A stretch of 64,000 bases of DNA from Mesorhizobium ciceri biovar biserrulae WSM1271 (GTDB lineage: Bacteria; Pseudomonadota; Alphaproteobacteria; Rhizobiales; Rhizobiaceae). The notes under the pieces were generated by a model. The model was not told the DNA's origin. It saw only the letters and a list, made by a program, of their open reading frames with translations, and ran no database searches. Within the stretch, counting starts at the first letter, position 1. Each line of letters starts with the position of its first letter. Both the position numbers and the translations under genes were made by a program. Of this stretch, positions 53,673 through 63,414 are shown in pieces. Location: NCBI RefSeq assembly GCF_000185905.1, contig NC_014923.1:1759501-1823500 (forward strand). The letters run 5' to 3'.

Positions 53673-54106
53673 GCGCGTATTGGATCGCGGTGGCGTCGGC
53701 CGAACATGTCCGGCGTGGTCGCACAGCCGGCTTCATGCAGGTCAACCACGGCAAGGCGGCACCGCTGCGTCGCGTCAAGCCGGGTGATGGCGTCGTCTAC
53801 TACTCGCCGACCACTGTTTTGGGCGAGAAAGACGGCCTGCAGGCTTTCACGGCGATAGGCATCGTGCGGGAAGGCGAGCCCTATCAGGGCGATATGGGCG
53901 CCGGCTTCACGCCGTTCCGCCGCGATGTGGCATGGGCCAAGGCCGAGGAAGCGCCGATCAAGCCGCTGCTCGACAGGCTGGATTTCACCGTGGCCAAGTC
54001 GAACTGGGGTTATCAGCTTCGCTTTGGCCTTTTTGAAATCGGGGATCACGATTTTCGTGTGATCGCCGAGGCGATGGGCGCCGAAATGGGTGCAACGGTA
54101 AACTAG
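53669..54106 (+). CDS. EVE (PUA-like) domain protein
   Basis: A 145-residue single-domain protein: [21 protein letters not shown] start, then GDGVVYYSP and [20 protein letters not shown]. The EVE fold reads modified bases or binds RNA. It is translationally coupled to the VOC gene (ATGA overlap). Confidence 0.85.
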   Translation: MSAYWIAVASAEHVRRGRTAGFMQVNHGKAAPLRRVKPGDGVVYYSPTTVLGEKDGLQAFTAIGIVREGEPYQGDMGAGFTPFRRDVAWAKAEEAPIKPLLDRLDFTVAKSNWGYQLRFGLFEIGDHDFRVIAEAMGAEMGATVN

Positions 54107-55068
54107 GCCGTGAGCGCCTTGTAGACGGCAATGCCGGCGGCAAGATCCTCGAGTGCCGCTCCGACCGACTTGAACAGCGTGATCTCACCGGCGCTCTCGC
54201 GGCCCTTCTTTCGGCCGCGCGCCAATTCGTGCAGATCGGCGACGATGGCTTCCGGCTTCAGCACGCCGGAGGCCAGCGGTTGGACGATGTCGCCGGCTTC
54301 CTTGGTGGCGCCGGCGCGGGTGTCGACATAGACGCGGGCAAGCCTGATCGCATCGTCATCGCTCTCGCGCATCGTCGGCGTAAAGCCGCCGACCAGGTCG
54401 ACATGGGTTCCCGGCCGCAACAATGCGCCCTTGATCAACGGCGTGGTCGTGATCGTCGCCGAGGAGACGATGTCGGCCTGCCCAAGCTCCGTATCGAGAT
54501 CGCTTGCCGCACTGGCCGCGAAGCCCTGGGCGCACAGATCGGCCGCGACTTTCTCGGCATTGGCCGGGGTGCGGTTCCAGATGCGGATGGTCTTGATGGG
54601 CTGCACGGCCGAGTGTGCCTTGGCGAGGAAGGGCGACAGCGCGCCGGCGCCGACCACAAGCAGCCGCGAGGCATCGTCGCGGGCGAGATAGGAGGCCGCG
54701 AGCGCCGAAGCACAGGCGGTGCGCCATTGTGTCAGCCGCTGGCCGTCGATCAGGGCCTCGGGTTCGCCGGTGGCGCCGTTGAGTAGAAGATAGAGCCCCA
54801 TCACCGCGGGCTTGCCGATGGCATTGTTGTCGGGCGACACGGTGACGATCTTGACGCCGACGTGACCGCCGGCCGACGTGCCGGCCGCGTTGAGATCGGT
54901 CCAGGCCGGCATCAAAAGCAGTGTGGAGGCGGCACCATCGGGCCGCTCGATCGTATGATGATGCCTGACAGGCTGCACCGCGCCGTCGCGAAACGCCATG
55001 CGCAGCGTCTCGACCAGCCGGGGAAAGGTCAGCGCATGGTCGACCTCTGCGGCCGAAATGGTCAGCAT
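54103..55068 (-). CDS. Ornithine cyclodeaminase/delta-1-pyrroline-2-carboxylate reductase family
   Basis: A 321-residue protein of the mu-crystallin/ornithine cyclodeaminase superfamily with a nucleotide-binding motif [17 protein letters not shown] and [19 protein letters not shown] at the start. Such enzymes reduce cyclic imines or cyclise ornithine. The ATG at 55068 matches family length; an ATG at 55179 would add a tail without homology. It is convergent with the EVE gene and overlaps its end by 4 bp. Confidence 0.82.
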   Translation of the reverse strand: MLTISAAEVDHALTFPRLVETLRMAFRDGAVQPVRHHHTIERPDGAASTLLLMPAWTDLNAAGTSAGGHVGVKIVTVSPDNNAIGKPAVMGLYLLLNGATGEPEALIDGQRLTQWRTACASALAASYLARDDASRLLVVGAGALSPFLAKAHSAVQPIKTIRIWNRTPANAEKVAADLCAQGFAASAASDLDTELGQADIVSSATITTTPLIKGALLRPGTHVDLVGGFTPTMRESDDDAIRLARVYVDTRAGATKEAGDIVQPLASGVLKPEAIVADLHELARGRKKGRESAGEITLFKSVGAALEDLAAGIAVYKALTA

Positions 55069-55105
55069 GAAAAACTCCGTGAGGACAAAACCGCCGATTG
55101 GCGGC

Positions 55106-55462
55106 TCAAGCGGTCGGCTTCGGCAATGCTGCCCCTTGGGCGGACCCCGGTGCCTGGCTTTGTGATACCGCCGGCGCACGGCTGACCGCCTGGCGCAGGT
55201 TCTCGGCTTCGACGCCGCGCTGGCGCGCCAGCTTGCGATAGCGACCCTGTTTGACCCACGTAGCCAGACTGCCGACGATCATGCCGATGGCGAGCGCCAG
55301 GAACAGGAAGATGAACAGCGGCAAAGTCAGGGTCAGCTTCGGATTGCCGGGATTGAACGGGTCCAGCGTGAAGGCGACCAGTTCGCGGTTGGCGACAGCG
55401 AGTGCGATCAGGATGATCGCCAGGGGCACGAAGGTCGCGATAAGGATGAAGCGATTGAACAT
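55106..55462 (-). CDS. LapA-domain membrane protein
   Basis: A 118-residue protein with two membrane helices (ILIATFVPLAIILIALAVAN and LPLFIFLFLALAIGMIVGSL) and a short cytoplasmic coil. This is the LapA/YciS family, which in E. coli assists LPS assembly homeostasis. It follows ihfB in the usual proteobacterial order. Confidence 0.85.
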   Translation of the reverse strand: MFNRFILIATFVPLAIILIALAVANRELVAFTLDPFNPGNPKLTLTLPLFIFLFLALAIGMIVGSLATWVKQGRYRKLARQRGVEAENLRQAVSRAPAVSQSQAPGSAQGAALPKPTA

Positions 55463-55519
55463 GATGTTTTCCGTCGGAAGCTGGCCTGTCCGAAAGGCCG
55501 TCAGGCGCTGACGTCGCGC

Positions 55520-55804
55520 CTACTTGCCGCCGTTCAGCCTTTCACGCAGTTCCTTGCCGGTCTTGAAGAACGGCACCCATTTCTCCTCGACCTCGACGGA
55601 TTCGCCGGTGCGCGGATTGCGTCCGGTGCGGGCGGGACGATTTTTCACCGAAAAAGCGCCGAAGCCACGCAACTCGACCCGGTTGCCTTCGGCAAGGGCG
55701 TCGGTGATTTCATCAAAGATCGCGCCGACGATGTTTTCGACGTCGCGCAGGAAAAGATGCGGATTGCGCGTGGCAATAATCTGCACAAGTTCGGACTTGA
55801 TCAT
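55520..55804 (-). CDS. ihfB: Integration host factor subunit beta
   Basis: A 94-residue DNA-bending protein. The N-terminal helices and the beta-arm signature [20 protein letters not shown] are diagnostic. It pairs with IHF-alpha to bend DNA at promoters and recombination sites. It lies between sppA and lapA. Confidence 0.95.
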   Translation of the reverse strand: MIKSELVQIIATRNPHLFLRDVENIVGAIFDEITDALAEGNRVELRGFGAFSVKNRPARTGRNPRTGESVEVEEKWVPFFKTGKELRERLNGGK

Positions 55805-55886
55805 GAGACGGGTCCCCGTGAAAGCAGTGCGGTCAAAATTATGAGGATGATTTTATTTGCTTTTTTCACTTGCCCCAAACGGCTTC

Positions 55887-56843
55887 TCAAGGGTGCCAGA
55901 CGGAAACGAGACCGTCAAGAAACAAGCGGTCGGCTCCGAGTTCATGGATGACGTCGCTGCTGTAGGCGGGCAGGCCGAGCGCACTGCCGATCGTTTGCGC
56001 CATCGCTTTCGAGAACAGGAAGCCGCCGCGCCGTTCGGTATCCTTCCACTCGACGACCTTGAGCTTGGCATCGACGCCCTTGGTCGCCAGCCAGTCGATC
56101 GCCACGGTCTCGCCGCCGACGGCGTCGATCAGCCCGTTGGCAACGCCCTGGCGACCGGTGAATATCGAGCCGTCGGCAAGCACCAGCGCTTGTTCGCGGC
56201 TCATCTTGCGGCGTTCGGCGACGATGTCGACGAACCAGTTGTAACTGTCGAGGATGAGCTTGCGAACCATGGCGCGCTCGTCGTCATTGGTCGGCTTGAA
56301 GGGAGAGGGCGCGGCTTTCAGCGGCGAGGATTTCACCTCCTCCAGCTTGACGCCGAGTTTGTCCATCAGGCCGCTGACGTCGGGATACTGGATCAGCACG
56401 CCGATCGAGCCGACGATCGAGGTCTTGCGGGCAACGATGTGATCTGCGGCACTGGCGATCATATAGCCCGCCGATGCGGCGAGCGTGCCGACTTCCGCCA
56501 CCACCGGCTTGTCGGCGGCCAGCTTGCGCACTTCTTCATAGATCGATTCACCGCCAACGGTGGTGCCGCCAGGCGAATCGATCGACAGGATCACGCCTTT
56601 CACCTTCGATGAAAGACGGATGGTTTCCAGCCGCTTGATCAGTTCCTCGTCCTCGGTGATCGTGCCTTCGATCTTGACCTTGGCAATATGGTCGACCGTC
56701 GAGCCGCCGAAATCGTCGCCATAGAACCAGGTTGAAAGCGCAATCACCCCAAGGGCTACGATGCCTATGGCGACGACGCGCCAGAATGTCAGCTTGCGCC
56801 GCAAACGGCGGCGGTCGATCAGGTCGTCGGCTCTCAGTGCCAT
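55887..56843 (-). CDS. sppA: Signal peptide peptidase SppA (36K type)
   Basis: A 318-residue membrane-bound serine protease. One N-terminal helix (VVAIGIVALGVIALSTWFYG) precedes the protease domain with ILSIDSPGGTTVGGE and catalytic Ser in TLAASAGYMIAS. A Lys in the RRKMSREQ region probably completes the Ser-Lys dyad. It degrades cleaved signal peptides. The 404-bp gap upstream (56844-57247) carries the lptC promoter. Confidence 0.93.
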   Translation of the reverse strand: MALRADDLIDRRRLRRKLTFWRVVAIGIVALGVIALSTWFYGDDFGGSTVDHIAKVKIEGTITEDEELIKRLETIRLSSKVKGVILSIDSPGGTTVGGESIYEEVRKLAADKPVVAEVGTLAASAGYMIASAADHIVARKTSIVGSIGVLIQYPDVSGLMDKLGVKLEEVKSSPLKAAPSPFKPTNDDERAMVRKLILDSYNWFVDIVAERRKMSREQALVLADGSIFTGRQGVANGLIDAVGGETVAIDWLATKGVDAKLKVVEWKDTERRGGFLFSKAMAQTIGSALGLPAYSSDVIHELGADRLFLDGLVSVWHP

Positions 56844-57180
56844 GGTCAGCCTTTCAGTCGGCGGGAGGAGACGCTTTTAGACCATGATCCTCCCATCTGG
56901 AAGCAGTTCTCTTTTGCGCATGCCGAGACAAGTCGGCGCCTGGACGTGAGGTGGCTATCTGCGTCGGCAGTCGACGGGGCCGGGTCGGGCCCTCTCCAGG
57001 CGTCAGTCTGCTCACATATTCGTGCAATCGCCACCAGGTCGGGCGACGAGACCGATGGCTGATAAATTTTACGCCGCGTGTCTGTTTCTGCTATGGAGAA
57101 CACGCAGTTGTGCGGACTTCGTTTTCGTCTGTACAAAGGCGGCTGTCACATTTTTGCAGTTTTCGTGGGCTTGTGCTTGC

Positions 57181-57208
57181 TTGAAAGCGCCGGCGTCCCA
57201 CCTATAGG
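57181..57208 (+). promoter_or_regulatory. Promoter of the lptCAB operon
   Basis: TTGAAA (57181-57186) and TATAGG (57203-57208) are 16 bp apart. The start of lptC is 40 bp further on. The rest of the 56844-57180 gap shows no gene. Confidence 0.5.
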
Positions 57209-57247
57209 CGGTGCCCAAGGGCGGGCAGGGTTAGAAGAAAGCAGTGA

Positions 57248-57961
57248 ATGTTAGCGCGACCGATTGAACCGACCGACGCCGAGGCGGTGTTGGCTCCCCC
57301 GGCGGACGGCCGGACGCGCGGCGATGCTTTCGACCGTGCACAGCGTCATTCGCGCCGCGTGCGCGTTCTCAAATTTGCCGTGCCGGTGGCCGCAGCACTG
57401 ATAGCGGTCGCTTTCCCGGTCTACTCCTATCTCGCCGCACCCGTCTCGGTGAAGATTCAGGCGGAAGGCACTGCCTTTTCCAACGGCAAGCTGGTGATGG
57501 CCAATCCCAAGCTCAACGGTTTCACCAAGCAGAAGCAGCCTTATTCGATGACGGCGCTGCGTGCCATTCAGGATGTCAGCACGCAAGGTATCATCGAGCT
57601 GGAAGGCATCGACGCCAAGGTGCCGATCGCGTCCGACAATGTGGCGGCGGTCAAGGCCTCGCACGGCACCTACGATCGCGACGGCAATACGATGAACCTG
57701 ACCAGCGACGTGACGATCACCACGACCGACGGCATGCAGGCCAAGTTCAAATCGGTCTTCCTCGACATGGGCAAAGGCACTATGAAGACAGGAGATCCCG
57801 TCGATGTCAGCCGTGGCGGGTCGCGGATCACGGCGGATACGATGTCGGTCCAGGACAATGGCAAGATTCTGGTTTTCGAGAACAAAGTGCGCGTCAACAT
57901 CGATTCCGCCGCCCTGAAGGCGGCACAGGGAAACAGCGGAGAAACCAATGCGGCTCAGTAG
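57248..57961 (+). CDS. lptC: LPS export periplasmic protein LptC
   Basis: A 237-residue protein with a cytoplasmic N-tail, one membrane anchor (LKFAVPVAAALIAVAFPVYS) and a periplasmic beta-jellyroll domain. It passes LPS from the LptB2FG transporter to LptA. lptA overlaps its 3' end by 14 bp. Confidence 0.9.
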   Translation: MLARPIEPTDAEAVLAPPADGRTRGDAFDRAQRHSRRVRVLKFAVPVAAALIAVAFPVYSYLAAPVSVKIQAEGTAFSNGKLVMANPKLNGFTKQKQPYSMTALRAIQDVSTQGIIELEGIDAKVPIASDNVAAVKASHGTYDRDGNTMNLTSDVTITTTDGMQAKFKSVFLDMGKGTMKTGDPVDVSRGGSRITADTMSVQDNGKILVFENKVRVNIDSAALKAAQGNSGETNAAQ

Positions 57962-58529
57962 TTCGACGCGGCTCGCGGCTGCAACTTCAGCGTTGCTGCT
58001 GCTCGGACTCGTGCCGTCATGGGCGCAGACGACCAGTCAATCAGGCCTCAAACTGTCCGGCGACAAGCCGATCCAGATCGAGAGCGACAAGCTGGAAGTC
58101 CGCCAGGCCGACAGTGTCGCCATCTTCACGGGCAATGTCAGCGTCGTCCAGGGGCCGACGTTGATGAAGGCCGGCAAGATGACGGTCTACTACGTCAAGG
58201 ATCCCAACGCCGCTGCCAAGGGCACGGAGGCCGCGGGTGCGGCGATGACGGGCTCGGCCAACATCGATCACCTGGAGATCTCCGACAAGGTCTATATCAA
58301 GTCGGATGCGCAGATCGCGACCGGCGATCAAGGCAGCTTCGATATGAAGAGCCAGGTGCTGGTGCTTTCGGGCAAAAAGGTCGTTCTGTCGCAAAACGAC
58401 AACGTTCTGGTGGGCTGCAAACTTACCGTGCAGATGAAAAGCGGGCTGGCTCAGGTGGATCCATGCGCTGGGCAACGTGTCCAGATGTCGATCACGCCGC
58501 CGCCGAAATCGGGAGCGACGAACCCCTGA
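57948..58529 (+). CDS. lptA: LPS transport bridge protein LptA
   Basis: A 193-residue periplasmic protein with a signal peptide ([17 protein letters not shown]) and an OstA-like beta-jellyroll ([20 protein letters not shown], then [20 protein letters not shown]). It forms the filament carrying LPS across the periplasm. Its TGA overlaps the lptB start. Confidence 0.9.
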   Translation: MRLSSSTRLAAATSALLLLGLVPSWAQTTSQSGLKLSGDKPIQIESDKLEVRQADSVAIFTGNVSVVQGPTLMKAGKMTVYYVKDPNAAAKGTEAAGAAMTGSANIDHLEISDKVYIKSDAQIATGDQGSFDMKSQVLVLSGKKVVLSQNDNVLVGCKLTVQMKSGLAQVDPCAGQRVQMSITPPPKSGATNP

Positions 58530-59347
58530 TGGCCAGCCTGTCGTCGCTGACGGCGCGTCTTCCGGGACGGGCCGCCGGCAAGCTTTCGGCGCCGGCCACG
58601 GTGACCGTCGATGCGGGAAAGTTCAAGGGAACCCTGATCGCCAAGGGGCTGACCAAGAGCTACAAGGGCCGCAAGGTCGTCAGCGGCGTCACCATCGGCG
58701 TGCGCGCCGGAGAGGCCGTTGGACTGCTCGGCCCCAACGGCGCCGGCAAAACGACCTGTTTCTATATGGTTACCGGCCTGGTGCCGGTGGATGAAGGCAC
58801 GATCGAGATCGACGGCTTCGATGTCACGTCGATGCCGATGTACCGTCGCGCACGCCTCGGCATCGGCTATCTGCCGCAGGAAGCATCGATCTTCCGCGGC
58901 CTCAATGTCGAGCAGAATATCCGCGCCGTGTTGGAAGTGGTCGAAAAGGACCGCAAGGTGCGCGAGCGCAATCTCGACGAACTGCTCGAGGAATTCCACA
59001 TCAGCCATCTGCGCAAGGCGCCATCCATGTCGCTTTCGGGCGGCGAGCGGCGACGCTTGGAAATCGCGCGAGCGCTGGCGACGCGTCCGGCCTACATGCT
59101 GCTCGACGAGCCTTTCGCCGGCATCGATCCGATCGCCGTCGCGGATATCCAGCAACTGGTGCGCCACCTCACGGCGCGCGGCATCGGCGTCCTCATCACC
59201 GATCACAATGTGCGCGAAACGCTCGGCCTCATCGACCGCGCCTACATCATCCATGCCGGCCAGGTGCTGACCCATGGAAGGGCCGACGAAGTGGTGGCAA
59301 ACCCGGATGTGCGGCGACTTTACCTCGGCGAGGGTTTCACCCTCTGA
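58529..59347 (+). CDS. lptB: LPS export ABC ATPase LptB
   Basis: A 272-residue ATPase. Walker [10 protein letters not shown], signature LSGGERRR, Walker [11 protein letters not shown] and switch His in TDHNVRE are intact. An N-terminal extension of about 30 residues is unusual. It powers LPS extraction with LptFG. Confidence 0.95.
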   Translation: MASLSSLTARLPGRAAGKLSAPATVTVDAGKFKGTLIAKGLTKSYKGRKVVSGVTIGVRAGEAVGLLGPNGAGKTTCFYMVTGLVPVDEGTIEIDGFDVTSMPMYRRARLGIGYLPQEASIFRGLNVEQNIRAVLEVVEKDRKVRERNLDELLEEFHISHLRKAPSMSLSGGERRRLEIARALATRPAYMLLDEPFAGIDPIAVADIQQLVRHLTARGIGVLITDHNVRETLGLIDRAYIIHAGQVLTHGRADEVVANPDVRRLYLGEGFTL

Positions 59348-59453
59348 GCGTGAAATTTGTTTCCTGACACGATTTTTGCGGTTCGCGCGGCGCTTTTTCG
59401 TCGATTTTGCTCCGAGATAACGCTCCGGTAAGCGAGTTTTGCTACCAATTGCC

Positions 59454-59482
59454 TTGACAAGCAAAAGCCGGGCCAGTTTCTA
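59454..59482 (+). promoter_or_regulatory. Putative rpoN promoter
   Basis: TTGACA (59454-59459), 17-bp spacer and TTTCTA (59477-59482) lie 65 bp before rpoN. A GCCGG/CCGGC hairpin overlaps the -10. The stretch from lptB to here has no gene. Confidence 0.45.
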
Positions 59483-59546
59483 TGGCCGGCTGCAAAATTC
59501 CTTTCCGGAAGTCCGGATGCGTAGACGAGGCGTTTGAAACCGAACC

Positions 59547-61073
59547 ATGGCGTTGGCGGCCAAACTACAGCTACGACAATCGCAGTCGCTGGTGATGACG
59601 CCGCAACTGATGCAGTCGATTCGGCTGCTGCAGTTCACCCATGTCGAGCTCGAGCACTTCATCGACGAGGAAATCGAGCGCAATCCGCTGCTGGAGCGCG
59701 CCGAGCCGCAGGACGATGCCGCCAGCGACCAGGCGCAGAAGATCGAGGCGGAGCCGCAAGCCACCTCCGAAGGCGACTGGTTCGAAAACGAGGCGCAGTG
59801 GAGCGCGGAGGCGATCTCGGACAAGCTCGACACGTCGCTGGAAAACCTGTTTCCCGACGACCCGGGCACCAGCGAGCGGCTCGGTCCCGACCTGACGGCG
59901 CAATGGAAATCGGCTTCCGGCAATGGCGCGGGTTCCTCATCCGAGTGGTTTGACGCCGGCGATATGGCGACTGCTGCGATCACGCTGCGCGACCATGTCG
60001 GTGAACAGGTAGCGCTAACCTTCGCCGATCCGGCTGCACGTTTGATCGCCGCCGACCTCGCCGACGGCCTTGACGAGAGCGGCTACCTGCGTGCCGATCT
60101 GGCAGAGATCGCCGCTCGTCTCGGTGCGGATGCCGCCGCCGTGGCGAAGGTGCTGGCGGTGTGTCAGACCTTCGAGCCGGCCGGCCTGTTTGCCCGCGAC
60201 CTGGCCGAATGCCTGTCGCTGCAGCTTGCCGTGCGGAGCCGGCTCGATCCGGCGATGAAGGCGCTGGTCGCCAATCTCGAACTCCTGGCACGGCGCGATT
60301 TTCACGCATTGAAACGGATCTGCGGTGTCGACGAGGAGGATCTGCTCGACATGCTGGCCGAAATCCGGGCGCTCGATCCCCGGCCGGGCATGGCGTTTTC
60401 GGGCGGCGCCAGCGACGCGATCGTCGCCGATGTCGAGGTGCGCGCGGCCAATGACGGCAGCTGGACGGTCGAACTCAATGCCGAAACGCTGCCGCGGGTG
60501 TTGGTCGACCATATCTATTTCGCCCAGGTCTCTCCGCAGGCCAAGAACCAGGCGGAAAAGGATTTTCTGGCCGAATGCCTGCAGAACGCCAACTGGCTGA
60601 CGCGCAGCCTCGACCAGCGGGCAAAGACCATCCTCAAGGTCGCCTCGGAAATCGTTCGCCAGCAGGACGCCTTCCTCGTCCATGGCGTGCGGCAGCTGAA
60701 GCCGCTCAATCTGCGCACGGTGGCCGACGCCATCGGCATGCACGAATCGACCGTCAGCCGGGTCACAGCCAATAAATACATGCTGACGCCGCGCGGCGTG
60801 TTCGAGCTTCGCTACTTCTTCACCGCCTCGATCGCCGCATCGGGCGGCGGCGATGCGCACTCCTCGGAAGCCGTGCGTGACCGCATCAAGCAGTTGATCG
60901 ACGAGGAGAAGCCCGTCGACGTGCTTTCCGACGATGCAATCGTCGACATGTTGCGCGAAAGTGGCGTCGACATTGCAAGGCGTACGGTCGCCAAGTACCG
61001 GGAAGGCATGAATATCCCCTCCTCGGTGCAGCGCCGGCGCGAGAAACGTGCGATGGCCAGCGCCGGGCGCTGA
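59547..61073 (+). CDS. rpoN: RNA polymerase sigma-54 factor
   Basis: A 508-residue sigma factor. Region I is LQLRQSQSLVMTPQLMQSIR. A core-binding middle follows, and the DNA-binding part includes the RpoN box ARRTVAKYREGMNIPSS near residues 478-495. It directs nitrogen-regulated and symbiotic promoters. The gene order lptB-rpoN-hpf-ptsN is the classic proteobacterial one. Confidence 0.96.
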   Translation: MALAAKLQLRQSQSLVMTPQLMQSIRLLQFTHVELEHFIDEEIERNPLLERAEPQDDAASDQAQKIEAEPQATSEGDWFENEAQWSAEAISDKLDTSLENLFPDDPGTSERLGPDLTAQWKSASGNGAGSSSEWFDAGDMATAAITLRDHVGEQVALTFADPAARLIAADLADGLDESGYLRADLAEIAARLGADAAAVAKVLAVCQTFEPAGLFARDLAECLSLQLAVRSRLDPAMKALVANLELLARRDFHALKRICGVDEEDLLDMLAEIRALDPRPGMAFSGGASDAIVADVEVRAANDGSWTVELNAETLPRVLVDHIYFAQVSPQAKNQAEKDFLAECLQNANWLTRSLDQRAKTILKVASEIVRQQDAFLVHGVRQLKPLNLRTVADAIGMHESTVSRVTANKYMLTPRGVFELRYFFTASIAASGGGDAHSSEAVRDRIKQLIDEEKPVDVLSDDAIVDMLRESGVDIARRTVAKYREGMNIPSSVQRRREKRAMASAGR

Positions 61074-61104
61074 GGCGGGTCGATTTCCACAAGCCAGCAC
61101 TTCA

Positions 61105-61132
61105 TTGACAAGCCGCGGTGAACTGGCTAGAA
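61105..61132 (+). promoter_or_regulatory. Promoter upstream of hpf
   Basis: TTGACA (61105-61110), 16-bp spacer and CTAGAA (61127-61132). It lies in the 264-bp gap between rpoN and hpf, together with an AGCCCG/CGGGCT hairpin near 61133-61155. Confidence 0.45.
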
Positions 61133-61337
61133 GCCCGCCCGCATGAGACGGGCTAGATGCCCGCATGCGGATGGTCCGTCACGACGTTGGCCTCGGGACG
61201 GTCAAAGGGCGGCTTGTGATCAACCGGAAAGTCTGGATTTAAAATCGGCGCAAGTGACGCCGCAAAGCTTGTGCGCACGGATCACGAGTATAAACTCGGG
61301 CCAGTTTGAAGCCTGAGCAAGGAAGGTCAGTTTTCAG

Positions 61338-61922
61338 ATGAATCTGCGCATATCGGGAAAACACATGGACATCGGCGATGCGTTTCGGACACGCATCAAC
61401 GATCGTGTCGGCGAAGCGATCGGCAAATATTTCGATCGCGGCTTTGCCGGACATGTCACGGTCATCAAATCGGGTTCGCGCTATTCGGCGGATTGCATGA
61501 TCCGGCTGGATTCCGGCGCTTCGCTGCAGGCCACCGGCGATGCCCAGGATCCGACGCTTGCCTTCGAGGCGGCGGCGGACCGTCTGGAAACCCGCCTGAG
61601 GCGCTACAAGCGCCGGCTGAAATCGCACAATTCGGGCGCCGCCAACGGCCAGCCGACCGACATAGCCTACACGGTGATGGCGCCGCTTGCCGATGACGAC
61701 GAGGACATTCCGGAGAATTTCGCGCCGGCCATCGTCGCCGAATCAACCATGACGCTGAAGACCATGTCGGTGGCGTCGGCGGTCATCGAGCTCGACACCA
61801 AGGACAGCCCGGTCTTCGTCTTCCGCAACGCGGGAACCGACCATCTCAACATCGTCTATCGCCGACCCGATGGAAATATCGGTTGGATCGACCCGTCGAC
61901 GACCAAGGTCGCACAAGCGTGA
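61338..61922 (+). CDS. hpf: Ribosome hibernation promoting factor (long form)
   Basis: A 194-residue factor with the N-terminal ribosome-binding domain (RISGKHMDIGDAFRTRINDR) and a C-terminal dimerisation domain (SPVFVFRNAGTDHLNIVYRR, residues about 160-190). It joins two 70S ribosomes in stationary phase. Its last codons are the first unit of a tandem repeat. Confidence 0.93.
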   Translation: MNLRISGKHMDIGDAFRTRINDRVGEAIGKYFDRGFAGHVTVIKSGSRYSADCMIRLDSGASLQATGDAQDPTLAFEAAADRLETRLRRYKRRLKSHNSGAANGQPTDIAYTVMAPLADDDEDIPENFAPAIVAESTMTLKTMSVASAVIELDTKDSPVFVFRNAGTDHLNIVYRRPDGNIGWIDPSTTKVAQA

Positions 61923-61978
61923 CGACAACGGTCGCACGGTGACGACAAGGGTCGCACGGTGACGACGAGGTCGCACTG
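61896..61978. repeat. Four-copy 20-bp tandem repeat at the 3' end of hpf
   Basis: GTGACGACAAGGGTCGCACG-type units occur at 61919-61938, 61939-61958 and 61959-61978. A diverged first unit (about 61896-61917) encodes the hpf C-terminal STTKVAQ. The hpf stop codon is inside the second unit. It looks like recent slippage duplication. Confidence 0.8.
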
Positions 61979-62043
61979 GGATAAGAGCCGGCCGCACGAG
62001 GGGTGAGGACTGGTGACGGCAGGCGAACAAGGGATTTTCAAGC

Positions 62044-62508
62044 ATGGATCTGAGCGATCTTATCAACGTTCCGGCGATATTGCCGGCGTTGAAGGCGAAC
62101 TCCAAGAAGCAGCTGCTGCAATTGCTGTCCGAACGGGCCGCGGCGATTTCCGGCATTCCGGAGCGGGAGGTGTTCGACACCATCCTGCAGCGTGAGCGGC
62201 TGGGTTCGACCGGCGTCGGCAACGGCATCGCCATCCCGCACGGCAAGCTGGCCGGCGTGAAGCGCATCGCAGGTGTTTTCGCCCGGCTGGAGACGCCTGT
62301 CGATTTCGAATCGCTGGACGATCAGCCCGTCGATCTGGTGTTTCTGCTGCTGGCGCCGGAAGGGGCGGGCGCCGATCACCTCAAGGCACTGTCGCGCATC
62401 GCGCGAGTGCTGCGTGACGCCGACACGGTGGCCAAGATCAGGGGTACGCGCGACGCCGCGGCTATCCACGCGCTTTTATCGGACACCCAGGCCTCGCACG
62501 CGGCCTGA
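62044..62508 (+). CDS. ptsN: PTS nitrogen regulatory protein EIIA-Ntr
   Basis: A 154-residue EIIA domain. Phospho-acceptor His66 is in GNGIAIPHGKLAG. In rhizobia the PTS-Ntr phosphorelay regulates K+ transport and nitrogen-linked stress responses. The gene follows hpf by 121 bp of repeat-rich spacer. Confidence 0.95.
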   Translation: MDLSDLINVPAILPALKANSKKQLLQLLSERAAAISGIPEREVFDTILQRERLGSTGVGNGIAIPHGKLAGVKRIAGVFARLETPVDFESLDDQPVDLVFLLLAPEGAGADHLKALSRIARVLRDADTVAKIRGTRDAAAIHALLSDTQASHAA

Positions 62509-62531
62509 TTTTTCTGGTGAGACGACATTCA

Positions 62532-62552
62532 AGGGCCGCCACGGGCGGCCCT
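62532..62552. terminator. Perfect hairpin downstream of ptsN
   Basis: AGGGCCGCC and GGCGGCCCT pair across a 3-nt loop, 24 bp after the ptsN stop. The DUF1150 gene converges from the right, so it can serve both. No long T run is present. Confidence 0.6.
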
Positions 62553-62600
62553 ATGCGTTTGAGCCTGCTGGTCGCGCCTAACAGGGCGGCGCGCTGGGCC

Positions 62601-62855
62601 TTAGTGGATGGCGACCGTGGTCAGGTCGTTTTCCATGGCACCGGCCAGTGCGCGGTCACGCGCGTCGGAAAGCAGGATCGGCTGGCCATTGGCGGCAAAC
62701 AGCGCCCACAGTTCCATGCCGGGAGCGATTTCGCCGAGATTGGGGAAACGGCCGAGCAATTCGTCGCTCGAGACCTTTCTGAGATAAGCGACCGAGCCCT
62801 CGCCGAGATGAGCGAATTCGCCATTGGTCATGGTGATAGTTTCAGTTCTGGTCAT
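62601..62855 (-). CDS. DUF1150 family protein
   Basis: An 84-residue acidic protein, MTRTETITMTNGEFAHLGEG and onward, typical of the alphaproteobacterial DUF1150 family. It lies 65 bp after hsp20 on the same strand and is probably cotranscribed, which suggests a heat-stress link. The function is unknown. Confidence 0.88.
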   Translation of the reverse strand: MTRTETITMTNGEFAHLGEGSVAYLRKVSSDELLGRFPNLGEIAPGMELWALFAANGQPILLSDARDRALAGAMENDLTTVAIH

Positions 62856-62920
62856 TTCAAAGCCTCCTTGGTGCGAGGACGCCGCTCAAGGCCATCCCGC
62901 ATGAGAGCCATCGGTAAAGA

Positions 62921-63346
62921 TCAGTCTTTCACCGATATGTTTATTTTCCGTACCAGCCGTTCGGACTCCGGCCGATCGAGGTCGATCGCCAAAAGGCCGT
63001 TCTTCAACTCCGCTGCGATCACCCGCATGCCGTCGGCCAGCACGAAACAGCGCTGGAACTGGCGCGCGGCGATGCCGCGATGAAGAAATTCGCGCTCGGT
63101 GTCGTCGGTCTGACGGCCGCGCACGACCAACTGGTTTTCCTCCGTGGTGACATCGAGATCGCTTTCGGCGAAACCGGCGACCGCCAATGTGATGCGCAAC
63201 CTTTCGGTTTTGCCGTCGGCGCCGCTGAGGCGTTCGATGTTGTAGGGAGGGTAGCTGTCACCGGACTTCGCCAGGCGTTCCAGGGTCTTTTCCATGGCGT
63301 CGAAACCAAGCAGAAGCGGGCTGGAAAAGGGCGTCATTCGGCTCAT
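62921..63346 (-). CDS. Small heat-shock protein Hsp20 (IbpA-like)
   Basis: A 141-residue alpha-crystallin chaperone. The alpha-crystallin domain spans about 35-130 (RLRITLAVAGFAESDLDVTT, ENQLVVRGRQTDD). It has a short N-arm MTPFSSPLLLGFDAMEKTLE and an IXI-like tail. It holds unfolding proteins during heat shock. ATG 63346 with GAGAGGA nine bases upstream is used. The frame extends to 63463 but that part is promoter and thermometer. Confidence 0.93.
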   Translation of the reverse strand: MSRMTPFSSPLLLGFDAMEKTLERLAKSGDSYPPYNIERLSGADGKTERLRITLAVAGFAESDLDVTTEENQLVVRGRQTDDTEREFLHRGIAARQFQRCFVLADGMRVIAAELKNGLLAIDLDRPESERLVRKINISVKD

Positions 63347-63353
63347 GTTACAC

Positions 63354-63403
63354 TGTCCTCTCAAGAGCGACATAAAGTGGAAAAACCCAGATGGCATTTT
63401 TCC
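63354..63403 (-). promoter_or_regulatory. ROSE-type RNA thermometer in the hsp20 leader
   Basis: On the transcript GGAAAAA and TTTTTCC (63403-63379 on the minus strand) form a first hairpin. TGTCGCTCT-TG-AGAGGACA (63372-63354) forms the last hairpin and locks the Shine-Dalgarno GAGAGGA with a bulged G. UCGCU is the ROSE consensus opposite the ribosome site. Heating would open it. Confidence 0.75.
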
Positions 63404-63414
63404 CGATGGCCTTG

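Noticed and set aside
61896..61978. CRISPR-like array
   Set aside because: Units are contiguous with no spacers and no cas genes are present; it is a simple tandem repeat.
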